Origin: Benincasa hispida | Lineage: Eukaryota > Streptophyta > Magnoliopsida > Cucurbitales > Cucurbitaceae | Direction: 5' to 3' | Length of the DNA: 64,000 nucleotides | Assembly: GCF_009727055.1 (NCBI RefSeq) | Contig: NC_052351.1 | Location: 10,531,203 to 10,595,202, forward strand | Shown: piece after piece, positions 1-10,617 of the stretch | Layout: each line of letters opens with the position of its first letter | Numbering within the stretch: the stretch's first letter is position 1 | Position numbers and translations under genes: made by a program | The notes under the pieces: generated by a model | What the model was told of the DNA's origin: nothing | What the model saw: the letters and a program-made list of their open reading frames with translations, nothing else | Database searches by the model: none

Positions 1-374
1 GGGAGTTCTCGAACTCCAAACGCATAAAACAAGGCATCGGGAGTTCGAGAACTCCCGACGCATGAAACAAAGGTGTTGGGAGTTAGTTGAAGAACTCTCG
101 ACGCATGTATAGGGCGTCTGGAGTTCCTCGAACTACCAACACCGTATATAATGCGTCAGCAATTTGAGGAACTCTCGATGCCCTATACATGCGTCAGGCG
201 TTCTTTGACAACTCTCGACGCCTTTGTTTCATGCGTCGAGAGTTCCTCTCCCGACGAGTTTTTCCCAACCAAACTCCCGACGATCCATTATTCATCAGAA
301 GAGGCTCTCCCGATGCATTTTCCACCCTTTCCCGGTGAATTGTGACGTCGGGAGAAGTTCGATTTCTTGTAGTG
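1..374. mobile_element. CACTA (En/Spm) element, right terminus
   Basis: The segment is built from inverted and direct copies of a short unit (GGGAGTTCGAGAACTCC followed by CGACGCATGAAAC), the arrangement expected of CACTA subterminal transposase-binding repeats. It ends at 374 in TTTCTTGTAGTG, the reverse complement of the CACTACAAGAAA terminus common to plant CACTA elements. The same repeat family recurs inside the left end at 3143. The rest of this element lies to the left of the window, so no transposase can be assigned. Short open frames here arise from the repeats and are not genes. Confidence 0.75.
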
Positions 375-1080
375 TTAGCTTTTGACGACTGCCCTCGCCA
401 GGAAGCCAACCTTTTTCGCTCGCACACATGTTTCCTACGTTTCTACTTTGAACATTGTTTTTCGCTCGCAAAACCAATTGACTTTAAAGATCCTATGACA
501 AAAAGGTCACATGGAATGAAAACAATGAAACTCTCTACAACTGGTTTGATGTCAAACACAATCAAATTTTCAATATCACATCATCTTGAAGTTGCAATTC
601 TTTCAAATACTCCCTTGCCAACAACAACTTCACTTGTACAATCAATTTTGCTCTTTCTCACCCTGGAGGAAGTATATCGTTGTAGACATCCATCAGTTTT
701 GAGTGACCCCCACTGCCTGGTCGTCATCTTCCTTTTCATACATGCGTTCTATAGGCAGCTGGAAGCGTTAAAGACCACATTGGATGATTTTTAATTTTTA
801 CTTGTAGAATGTTTAGATATTGTGTATTTGTGGTTCTAGAATATTTAGGCAGAGTATATATTTGTGGTATTCGTATTGTTTTTGAAGTAGTGTATCTTTG
901 TATTCTCGTTTGTACTTAATTTTGTTGTTTTAGGGTGTCATTTACTGATTAGTATTTTCTATTATATAAATTTGTTTTACTATTTTTATAATTTTGAAAT
1001 ATTTTAGCAAAACTTTAAAAACTGCTATTCCTTTTTTAAAATGGAAAAATTATTAAGCCGGGCCCAATTTGGATTAAAAA
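375..1080. other. Intergenic, no gene recognised
   Basis: This stretch runs from the CACTA end to the P2-like fragment. One 150-codon open frame overlaps its start but has no recognisable domain and lacks gene-like context. From about 800 the sequence is AT-rich spacer. Confidence 0.5.
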
Positions 1081-1314
1081 GAAAAAGTAAAAAAGACCCC
1101 CACAACTTTTGAATCACTTCACGCTTCACTACCTTCTTCTTTACGAAAAATTAGGGTTGCTTCCCGATTTTTCTTGTCTCTACTCACGTACCTTAGGAAT
1201 CAAAAACCTCTATCTTCAAACGGCATGTTCTTCTTCTCTTTTGCCCTTTCTCTGTTCATATTTTTGTATTTAATTCCAACCGTTCTGTTTTTTTTTTTTT
1301 TTGGAGATTTGCAG

Positions 1315-1405
1315 AGGATGAAGGTTGTTGCGGCCTATATGTTGGCTGTTTTGGGCAAAAGTATTCACCCTTCCATTGATGAAATTAAAGTCATTCTTGG
1401 CTCTG
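1315..1405 (+). pseudogene. Acidic ribosomal protein P2-like first exon (fragment)
   Basis: After a T-rich tract and a splice-acceptor-like TTTGCAG ending at 1314, an ATG at 1318 opens the peptide MKVVAAYMLAVLGKSIHPSI, followed by DEIKVILGSG. This closely resembles the N-terminus of plant 60S acidic ribosomal protein P2 (MKVVAAYLLAVLGGN...SADDLKDILGSV type), a stalk protein that binds elongation factors. The exon ends at a GT donor (1406). No second P2 exon (helical part, Ala/Gly hinge or acidic tail) follows; the next coding-like piece belongs to a different family. Upstream, 1081-1314 resembles a 5' UTR with intron. I read it as a captured or degraded gene fragment. Family identity rests on remembered motif similarity. 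Confidence 0.62.
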
Positions 1406-1761
1406 GTATTTTTCATTTAATTTGGTGATTTTAGATTTTGTAGGTTTTTTTTTTTTTTTTTTTTTAAAAATTTTATTTGGTTTTCGTATGTTCTGCATGT
1501 ATTCAGTATTCTGCAATTATTCCATTGATGATTGACTATAGTTTCTGTTACTTTATATGGGGAGGGGTTTTAATCCTCAAAATCCCTTTTCCATTGGTTT
1601 AGTTTTCATCTCTTTAATTAATCTAGCAAGTTATTGTAAATCACATGGTGATTCCTAGAAGGTATATATATGCTAAAAATGTACTTAAAATGAAATTAAT
1701 GACTTTTCATATCGTTGAATCAAGTAGTATTGTCGCTAATTTTCATTTTTGGGGATTGTAG

Positions 1762-1924
1762 AATCTTTAAAGCTAGAGATTTTTCAAACCGGATCTATGC
1801 TTCGGATGAAGCAAGAAAAAAAATGCTTTTTGAAAGAGTTGAGCAACTACAATTTGGGTTGGGGTCGAATCATCCCAGCTATATAAAGTCCATGCTTCAG
1901 TCTCTTGTTAGTGGTGGAATTTAG
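1762..1924 (+). pseudogene. B3-domain protein-like exon (fragment)
   Basis: An intron-like AG at 1760-1761 precedes a frame reading FKARDFSNRIYASDEARKK, then LGSNHPSYIKSMLQSLVSGG. This matches the linker and start of the B3 DNA-binding domain in the plant At5g42700/At3g19184-type B3 proteins, where YASDEAR and PSF(V/I)KSMLQSHVTGGFWLGLP are characteristic. Here the FW after GG reads as Ile-stop, so the domain is cut at its first strand. It sits 356 bp downstream of an unrelated P2-like exon, which makes a chimeric, non-functional arrangement. The match is from memory; a protein search would settle it. Confidence 0.58.
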
Positions 1925-3142
1925 CTCGTAAGCATGTGAAGTTCTTTTGTAGCAACTCGCATTTTTCTCTATATATCTCTTTACTGAGCATGCTGCGCGA
2001 TGTGGGATATTAATTAGTATATTAGATCAATGAAAAAGGCTGATTTTCTGAAGTTTGAGTATTTAAATGTGTAAAGGCTATAATAGAATGAGAGGATAAT
2101 TACAGTTTCTTCTTCTGTAAGATAATATCTAATAAGCGAAAAATACTCGTAAACTTCTTTTTCCTGTGTAGTTTTTGAAATTGTCATTTGTTGTTTGATT
2201 GCTGTCCTATTCTTTGACACATAGTTAGTAGTTTCTGATATTGTCATTTAATTGCCTTTTGATTATCATCTGATTACCTTCTATTTTTTTAAACATATTT
2301 AGTAGTTTCTAATATTGCCATTTGATTGACATTTGATTACCTTCTATTTTGTCACATAGTTAGTAGTTTTTGATATATTGTCATCTAATTGCCTTCGATT
2401 GCTATCTGATTACAATCTTATGCTTATGTCTAATTCATTCTCCATTTCTTTTAGGTTGTTGAGAATAGAATGTAAACGAAAAAATCTTCACAAGATAAGT
2501 CTGAAGTGGAGAATGAATGATAAAAAAGAAAATTATGAGATGTTTTTCTTTTGAGGATTTTTGCACTTTGATGTTAGACTTTGTGTTTTTTATTGATAAC
2601 ATACTAAACAATGATGTATATAATTGTTATCTTATATTCCAGGTTAAACTTTCATACTATCATGTAGTTTCTTATCGATAATGTATCCAACTGTAAAGCC
2701 ACTATGAATGATTACCAAACTTTTCTGTATTGCATATCTATCATTATTATATCACATGCCTATTTACGATGTTGATATACCTTATATTATGTATATCACT
2801 TAGTAATTTAATACATTGATATACCGTGTTTTAATAAGGTACAACTTATGGAGTATAACTTAGCAATCTATCAAAATTGTGTATAAACTTGATTGGGTAT
2901 ATCATTAGTAATTACTTATTAAATATCACTTAGAAATCATCACATTGATACTAAGTAGTTTATGATGGAAAATCATAATACCAACCATGAAATTAAAAGG
3001 TAGAAAACTGCAAATTTTACTAACCATGGAAATCAAATAGCAATCATAATACAGTAAAATAAAAATCACAAAATACTTAATATCTAATGAAAAATCACAT
3101 GACAATAAGATAGCAATCAAATATCAATCCAATATCAATCAA
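1925..3142. other. AT-rich spacer without genes
   Basis: I see no coding region with domain support. The part around 2700-2940 is rich in short GATATACC/TATATCAC-like words. The short minus-strand open frames here are low-complexity and match nothing I recognise. Confidence 0.5.
2222..2420. repeat. Imperfect tandem repeat, about 61-74 bp period
   Basis: Three degenerate copies of a unit beginning TTAGTAGTTTCTGATATTG and running through TCTGATTACCTTCTATTTT start near 2225, 2299 and 2360. The spacing is uneven, showing indels between copies. A weaker fourth copy may begin near 2165. Confidence 0.6.
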
Positions 3143-5108
3143 CATTACAAGAAAAAGGAACTCTCCTGATACCTAAAACAATCGTTGGGAAATACATTGT
3201 CGGGAGAGAGTCTCTCTCTCAACTATGTAAGGGTGCCGTTGGGAGTGTTCAATAACTCCCAACGTGGTATGTGCCTCATTGGCGGTTGATAAGAACTCCC
3301 GACGCACCAAAAGCAGGCGTTTGGAGTTCAACCAAACTCCTGATGCCTCACCATGCACGTCGGGAGATGGGAACGAAAGGCCAATCTGGACGGGTCGAAC
3401 TCCGAATGAATTAAATAATTCTTTGAGAGTTGTGTAGGAACTCTTGACGGTTATGATAGGGAGTTCCCTAACCTCCAAATCGAACCCCCAATTTCCAGAT
3501 CTACCTTCTTCCTTCTTCTAACCTTAGCACACAAACGAGAAACCCCCAAATCGAAGCCAGCTGTTCATCCGTCGCGTCCATTCTGTTGTCGTCCATCGTT
3601 CATTGTCTGTCTTCTATTGTCCATCGTCCGTTCGTCCTTTAATCTTGAAGGCAATTGGTCGTCCATCCATTGGAAACTACTTTTGGTGAGCAAAACTTTG
3701 ACTCTACTTTTGATAAGTTATATCGAAGGAATTGAGCTTATGCATATATTTCCTTGATTTTCGAGATAACGATTTCCTTGGTTTTGTCTCTATGTGATGT
3801 TTGATTTGGACATTTGATTCATTCCCATCTTTGTCCTAAACATCAAAAGCATTCCCTTCTTTTCAAGTTTAAACAATTTTTTTTTACACATTAAATAAAT
3901 TAAATATGCACAGGAAGAGAATCAAAGTGAAAATTAGACAAGCACCTCAGCTCAAGTTATACATTTTTTAAATTGTAAAATAGTTTTTGAATTTCAACAA
4001 AGTCATCATGGCACAAGGAAATTTAATTGAGAATTCAAAATATCTTTCTGCCCTTGATGCCTAAACTAGCAAATAATTTACCAAAATATTCTTCTCAACT
4101 TTTTTACTTTTGCCATTGTGGTTTTTAAATTTATTTATTTTCTTACTCTTAAAATTTAATAAAATTTTCCTTTTTTTTTTGGACAATTTAAATGTTTCTA
4201 CTTCAATCTTTGTGTTTAATAGAACGGCACTCTTTAAAACATTTTCTAATGTTATGTTTTTTAGTCATGTAATTTAAAATGTAAGTAAATAAATAAATAA
4301 ATTGATTTTCACATGAAGAGTTTTGTAAATTAATTTAGCATTAATCTCCTTTTGACATTGAATTTGATGAATATATTTGTAGGATGAAAAGGTAATGAAA
4401 GGAAAGAATAAATGGGATGAACCATACTTGTTGGATTGGGGTGTTTCTTATAAAGTTGTAATATTACCTCAATCTGTAATTGGACCCATGATCCATGGGA
4501 AAAAAAAAAGTATTTTGAGGGTAATGTAGTAGTTTATCATTCATTGAAAGATTTTGATTTACCAAAGAGGTAGTATAGAAAAGCTTTTGAATGATCTTTA
4601 TCTTTTGTGTAACATGTTCTCTTTCTCTACCTCTTGAAATTAGGATTTTGGAAGTGTTATGATGTTCCTAGAAGATGGTTATACTTTTGACCCTCTCCCA
4701 ATTTCTTTTGCTATGTTATTGTCCTGTAGCTTTGTTGATAAGGTGTTTGTGACTTCTATTGAGATTTGTTTCGATGTTAATTAATGAGATTTGTTTAGTT
4801 TGCTTGTTGAGCATGATTTTCGTAACCCCATAAGTTTAATAATTTTAATTTTTGGCATAAAGTGATTAGTTATTTATTATTATTATTTTTTATAAGACAT
4901 AGCTTTGCTCAAAGAAAGTAAGGCTTGATTACATTTTACCTTGAATGAAAAGATGATGTGATGAGATTTTATTCCCCATTCTCTTTATTCATGAACCACT
5001 ATCTATTAAACTATTTTAATTTGATCTTTGTACTATTAATTATCTAAATAATGTAGGTTATAATTTGTTTTGGATTACAAGTTGGTCAGAAAAGGTTTAT
5101 TTTTAAAG

Positions 5109-7390
5109 ATGGACAAAAAATGGATTAAACTTAGAAATAAGTTATCGAAGGAGTATAGAGAATGAGTATCCTAGTTTCTAAATGTGACGAAGTTTCATGT
5201 TAATGATTCCTGACGAATAAGATGTTCATGCTGAAGGAGTTAGATAACATGCAACGAAAGAATTCAAAATCAATAAGCAATCTAACTATTCTTAATTGAG
5301 TTTAAAACATGCTACTCATAACAAGTTTACAAGAGGGTTTAAGTTATTCACTACCTTTGATGAAAACTCCATGAATTCAGCAAGATATCCACAAATTTGA
5401 GCTTGAATCTTCAAGTAGACCGGTACCAAGATCTTCTCTACTAATCTCAAGTGATGATTGTGTGGTAGAAACACTCAAATTGAGTTGGACTTAGATGAAT
5501 TTAAAAGAAAGAAGAGGGTTTTCACTTTCAGTAGAATTTTGGTTTAAAATTACAACATAGCTATCTATTTCTCAGCATTGAGCTTTAATTTATAAGCTCC
5601 GATAATGCATGGAGATGGTCTGCATGTAGGCCAACTATTACTACAATAATTAAGAGTGAATCATAATGGAATATGATTGAGCTAGGTGATTGGCACCATA
5701 GTGAGTTTTTCCCAATTCTTGAAAAACCTCACTTTGTTCAATTTAAAATTGTTTTTATAAATCAATCAAAATTGATTTTTAAATAAAAAAATTTTATATT
5801 TAAATAAACTCATTTATTTAAATATTGGTTTTTTTTATAAAAGTAATTCAATTAATTAATTTTAAATAAAACTAATTTTAATTAATTTATTAATTTAATA
5901 TCTTAATATTAAATTAACAAAACATCAATTTCATTATTATGATTTCAATTTCATATAATTAACATTTAAATCACAATTTAAATATAAATTGATTCTCTAG
6001 TTTCGTTTAATTTCGATAAAATTAAACGTTTCAATTGTATCGTATACAATTAATTGAAACCCTAAATTGAATTTGAACATTTCAAATTCATAATCCTAAT
6101 CTCAAATTTCATCCAATAATACTCAATTTATTAATCCAGTTTATGAGCTAGTAGAGGGACCTAATGGTCTTACAGATCATGAGCTCCAATGATTTGTAAT
6201 TAATTGGTTAAACTCTTTAAACTGAATTAATTACTATTCGTTAATTATCAAGACACACCACTATAGTTCGATAGTTGCACTCTCCTCACTATAGATGTAT
6301 TTCTATCTATTTTAACCATAATCGGTAAGTCGATCCTTCACAGGTCGTTCGTATTTACAGCTGAGTCAAAATTACCGTTTTACCTCTGTAAATACATCTT
6401 GCTCCTTAAGCTCCCACTGACCCTCTATTGAACAACTGATTCATAATACCATTTATGAATCATGTCTATCTCTATCAAGAGAGGGCGGGGCCTTGTTGTT
6501 CAAGACAAGGAGTCAACACTTAAGAGAACAACCTATTTGCTAACCCTAAGACATATAGGAGTGGATTTCTTCTTTCAAGGCTATGTCCCCAGCTATCTAT
6601 CCGGTCTTATCCTCAAATGGGAGGCTTATTGACCAGTATTGTTAGACTACCCTCACCTGTGCAGATCAATGGATAATCCCGAATAAATAGGAGTTCATAG
6701 TTAGCTCAGGATTAAGATTGAGTTATCCTAGGTAATTTTAGTTTGAAATAGTCAGTTTTAACAGTAAACGGTCGTTATAAAGAAAAGTGACAATTTCGAG
6801 GTCCAGTCTTATACAAACTCATTTCATAGGATGCCCCACTCACATGTCTCTACATGAATGATCTGTGGATCACATCATTTGTATTAGCATACAAAAATGG
6901 GTCACATCCAATAGTGTTATCAAGATGAGATATCTAATTTCATCCATATACTTATAGACCATTTAGGCTACATACTATAACTTGATCCTATTTATGTCAT
7001 CACATAAAGTTAAAGTATTCATACTATAACCATGGATTTTTTTATTGGATGTTCATAATAGAATGCAATATCAACAATTTTATTGAATAAAATACCCAAT
7101 AATATTTTATTGATAAATAGAATGTTTATGAATTGTGAGTTTTAGGACATTCCCAACACATGCAAGAATTGTATAAATTTAATGTGGGAAAAGTTAGATG
7201 TTGTGGAGCGATATCTATAACATATGGAATATCTCCCTCATACTGTGAATGGGTATATCATGGAGAGCCAGTTAACTTATCTAGAGGTTTTGAAAGTCAT
7301 ACAACTCATTCCATACATAATATTGAAGCAAATAGTATAGAGTATAATATTGTTAAAGAAAATAAAATGTTGAATTTTATAAATGATTGA
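5109..7390 (+). pseudogene. CACTA transposase N-terminal (Transpos_assoc-like) remnant, split by a solo LTR
   Basis: The ATG at 5109 opens MDKKWIKLRNKLSKEYRE, the typical start of the Transpos_assoc domain of plant TNP2-type CACTA transposases. Three in-frame stops follow, but the CxC half of the conserved CxCxxC zinc-ligand motif is readable (RIRCSC) just before the solo LTR at 5232. Downstream of 7163 the frame resumes with KNC, supplying the last Cys, then DVVERYL. A frameshift later, SPSYCEWVYHGEP corresponds to the domain's usual W-x-x-HGE end. The gene is dead: stops, a frameshift, a 1.9-kb insertion and no catalytic domain. The ATG near 7160 lies in the target duplication and is not a real start. 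Confidence 0.65.
5232..7158 (-). mobile_element. Solo LTR (copia-type), 1,927 bp, TSD CATGC
   Basis: The segment starts TGAAGGAGTT and ends CATTCCCAACA, so it has TG...CA ends. It is bounded by identical 5-bp duplications CATGC at 5227-5231 and 7159-7163. No primer-binding site or polypurine tract flanks it, as expected for a solo LTR left by recombination. In the minus orientation it starts TGTTGGGAATGTCCTAAAAC, like the LTRs at 10618 and 25377. It also shares with them central segments around the GAGCTCCAATGA and CTTCACAGGTCGTTCGTA words. Confidence 0.88.
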
Positions 7391-7430
7391 AGATATGATA
7401 CGATCATAGAAAGTGGAATCTTATTGTTCA

Positions 7431-9240
7431 TTAGGCCTAGTTCACCTGTTTCGAACCAGAGGACTCTTGCTTAGGTAATAGTTAGCCTTTTTTTTTAAAA
7501 AAAAAAAAAAAAACTTTTAGGTGTCTTATCCGGTCCATCAACTGTTAGTGTAAATATACATATGATGTATGATTTTTCTTATATGTCATATTGTATGTCA
7601 TATAGAATCAAAACCCACCATAGATTATGCATTTAATTTCATGCATCATTTATATTACAAGTGTTATAATATATGTATATGCATGATTTAATTTTATAGT
7701 ATGCTCATGCATCATATAATATAATTGTTATACTATATGCTTGCATGCATAAATAACATAACCATGCATCATTTATATTATAATCGTTATAATATATAGT
7801 TTGAATGTATGCATGTGATGCATGTTATTTAATTTCATTACTTTGATATATATAAGTGTTATGTATATGTAGTAATGAAATGAACATTGCATGATGCATG
7901 ACATTACTTTAGGTAATCTTATAAACGTTATAATTTTATAAAGTATGTCAATTGATGTGACTTTAATTTGTTTAATTTACTTTATAAGAGTTATAAAATG
8001 AAATTAGAAATTAAAATCAATAACTAAGAATTTCATGCAAACTTAGGTAAAATCATTTTTTAAAATAATTTTAAAATATGATTGAGATAGACCTAAGTTC
8101 ATAAATTTCTAATGAGATTAGAAATTAGATTAATCTTTTTTAATCGATTTAATAGGATTAAATTAATTTTAATAAAAGATTAAATTCGCAACAAATATAT
8201 CTATAAGGAACCTATAAGACGGGTTCTGGCTAGGCTGGGGTACCTAAGATGACGGAAACGGAACACCCCTACCTGGGAACCTACCTGGAAAGGTGAATGA
8301 GATAGATTTGCTACAAGCATGATTGATTAACATTTGTTAAAGTGGTCAGCGAATATTAATCAAAATTGTTTAACTTTCCAAAGTAAATGTTATTTTTGGA
8401 CAAACTTAAACAATCACTTAGTAAAAATAATTAGTCGTATTTTTCCTAAGTAAATTCAAACCTAGGTTGTTAAAATACTCAATGGGAGGAAAAGATGTAT
8501 ATGATACGTCATTTTTCCACTCAGACTCATACTTGCCCTTGAGGTACCCTGGGAGCATCCCCCTTCATATGGTGTTTGCATATGTCAATATCAAGGTGAA
8601 TGGAAAGAGTATTTATAGTAAGTGGGAGAGAGATGTGTATCAACATGTTCTATGATCTATTTCATTAGTTTGCACCGTGGGACCTTCTTGCACAACCTTG
8701 ATGCGCCCTGGGAGCGCCCCCCTTCAGATGCTTTGTGCAGTATGTCAATATCAAGGTGAACTCCATAAATGGATAGGATCGCTTTAGTTTTTGTCCCAAT
8801 TGGTTTTTCCCTTCGACTGGCTTATTGGGGTAGAACTGTAAGATCTAAAATGAAGGGTCACACTTACAAAAAATTATTAAGCAAGTTAATGATTTCTTGA
8901 CCAAATAAATGATGACTGATCGTTATAGAAATAAGAGTTATTATGGTGTAATGATTGGTTGAGAGTGTCTCAATTTAGTGATGGGACAACTGACTGCCCT
9001 TTGGTGTCTTTTGTCCTAAATCACTGAAGCATCATTGTAAAATCAGATGTTAAATGGTGTTCATTTAGATTTTGCTAAAACTGATTGGATTTTTTAAGAG
9101 CTATGCTTAAATCTAATGTAGATTAATGTGTTTATTTTCTAGTAAATATGTCAATTAGCGTTTTTTCGTTAGTTGCCTTTTCTAGTTTGACTGATTTCAA
9201 ATACATGACGTGGAAAATCCATTAAAATGTTTTTCGTGGT
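7431..9240 (+). other. 5' leader of degenerate plus-strand copia element H
   Basis: Non-coding sequence resembling, in the opposite orientation, the leader of the minus-strand copia copies at 15170-17645 and 23643-25363. Shared words include the CGGTCCATCAA region and the segment around 8195-8280 (GGAACC...GGCTAGGCTGGGGTACC). It contains a T/A homopolymer run near 7490-7520 and a duplicated segment (8546-8600 and 8705-8760). The element's own 5' LTR is missing. The exact junction with the CACTA element is uncertain. Confidence 0.5.
8546..8760. repeat. Duplicated ~55-bp segment in copia leader
   Basis: Two copies, 8546-8600 and 8705-8760, share CCTGGGAGC, CCCCCTTCA and the end TATGTCAATATCAAGGTGAA. 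They are about 160 bp apart, suggesting an old tandem duplication of a unit of that size. Confidence 0.65.
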
Positions 9241-9730
9241 GACCTCGAAATTTTCATGACTGAGGATTGTTCTCAGGTCCTAACCCCTGATGCACCATGA
9301 AATGTTCGTAATGTATATGATGTGTGGATGAAGGCTAATTCTAATGCATGAGTTCACATTTTGGCAAGGATACCTGATGCGTTGGCCGAAAGGTTTGAGA
9401 ACACGGTCATTGCACATGAGATCATGGAATCAATGTGAGAATTGTTTGAGCGAATATTCTCACAATTCAAGCAAAGAAAGATTGATGACAATGAAACCAG
9501 TAGTATCAGTTCCCAAGATAATCTCTAGTCCATATTGAATGTCAAAGAACTAACAGATAAAGCAATCATTGCCAACTCTGGTGAAGTTCATTGACGAGGA
9601 TTGTCGTTTGAGATGAAACTTGGAGTTTATGACTTAGGTTCTGGAACTGATCCCACCACTCTCCAGAAAAGGAATAACTCCAAAGAAAATAAATTTGATT
9701 TATTTGTCTTGGAGACGTGCTTAGTAAAGA
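9241..9730 (+). pseudogene. copia gag remnant (element H)
   Basis: Translating across several frames and stops gives DAP-x-NVRNVYDVWMKAN, HILARIPDALAERFE and AHEIMESM-x-ELFERIFSQF. This corresponds to the retrotransposon gag (UBN2-type) pattern seen more intact on the minus strand at 14795-15163 (VWEAFDRWIRANDKAYAYIL, STSKEIMESLRGMFGQ). No CCHC knuckle is visible before the protease. Frameshifts and stops make it non-functional. Confidence 0.55.
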
Positions 9731-9734
9731 ATGA

Positions 9735-10290
9735 TGATTCTACCTGGATAATTGATTCAGGAGCTACTAACCACGTGTGTTCTTCCTATCAAGGATTTAA
9801 TTCCTGGAAATAGTTGGAAGCTGGAGAGATGACTCTTAGAGTTGTACTGGTGAGGCCATTTCAGCTGTTGCTGTAGGTAGGTTTAAGTTATTTTTGGATA
9901 AGAAATGATATATGTTATTAGATGACGTATATGTAGTTCCTCAGATCAAGAGGAACTTAATTTCTATTTCATGTCTAATTGAACAAAAATATTCTATATC
10001 TTTCTCTGAGAATAAAGTGTTTATTTTTAAGAATGAAATGGAGTTAGGGTTTGGTTCAATGGAAAATAACTTGTATGTACTAAGGTCATTAGTCATAAAA
10101 TTTGTGCTTAATACTAAAATGTTCAAAACAGTAACAACTGTAAAAAGACTGAGAATTTCTCCTAAAGAAAATGCCCATCTTTGGCATCTAAGGTTAGGTC
10201 ACATCAATCTTAATAAGATTGAGAGGTTGGTGAAAAGTGGACTTCTAAATAGTTTAGAAAAAAAACTCTTTACCAGTATGTGAGTCATGC
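9735..10290 (+). pseudogene. copia protease and GAG-pre-integrase region (element H)
   Basis: The retroviral-type aspartic protease active site reads WIIDSGATNHVCSS near 9745-9785, with D-S-G intact. After a frame break, 9912-10283 reads LDDVYVVPQIKRNLISISCL, the usual end of the copia protease. The GAG-pre-integrase motif HLWHLRLGHINLNKIERLV follows. A stop and frame change separate it from the integrase at 10303. This is a typical Ty1/copia order (gag-PR-IN) on the plus strand. Confidence 0.8.
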
Positions 10291-10302
10291 CTTGAAGGGA
10301 AA

Positions 10303-10612
10303 ATGATCAAACGACCTTTTACTGGAAAAGGTTATAGAGCCAAAGAAACCTTTGAGCTTATACATTCAGACCTTTGTGGTCTAATGAATGTAAGAGCACG
10401 AGGAGGGTATAAATATTTCATCTCTTTCATAGATGATTATTCTAGATTTGGGTATCTATACCTAATACAATATAAGTCTGAAACTCTTGAAAAGTTCAAG
10501 GAGTATAAGACTGAAGTGAAAAACTTGTTAGGTAAAAAGATAAAAACACCACGATTTGATCGTGGTGGATAGTATATGGACTTAAGATTCCAAAACTATA
10601 TGATAGAACATA
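10303..10612 (+). pseudogene. copia integrase core, first part (element H)
   Basis: The frame reads ETFELIHSDLCGLMNV, then FISFIDDYSRFGYLYL and KTPRFDRGG. It contains the first two Asp residues of the DDE integrase core (HSDLCG, and D of FDRGG). After a stop (GGATAG) the next codons continue YMDLRFQNYMIEH, then break off exactly at a 5-bp target duplication where the LTR at 10618 begins. The remainder of the core, with the catalytic Glu region, is found 16.5 kb away at 27158. Confidence 0.82.
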
Positions 10613-10617
10613 GAATC

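Larger units (their letters stand above)
3143..7430 (+). mobile_element. CACTA-type element with left terminus, right end lost
   Basis: The left end reads CATTACAAGAAAAAGG, a one-base variant of CACTACAAGAAA. It is followed to about 3480 by the same GGAGTTC/GAACTCC and CCGACGC subterminal repeats seen at 1-374. A C/T-rich leader rich in CGTCCATCG words (3480-3720) and a long AT-rich stretch then lead to a transposase-like frame starting at 5109. A solo LTR interrupts that frame at 5232-7158. No right terminus is visible: the sequence passes into copia leader near 7430, so the element is truncated. Confidence 0.65.

Noticed and set aside
7160..7390. A 76-codon gene starting ATG at 7160
   Set aside because: That ATG is made by the end of the solo LTR plus its target duplication; the sequence is the continuation of a CACTA transposase.
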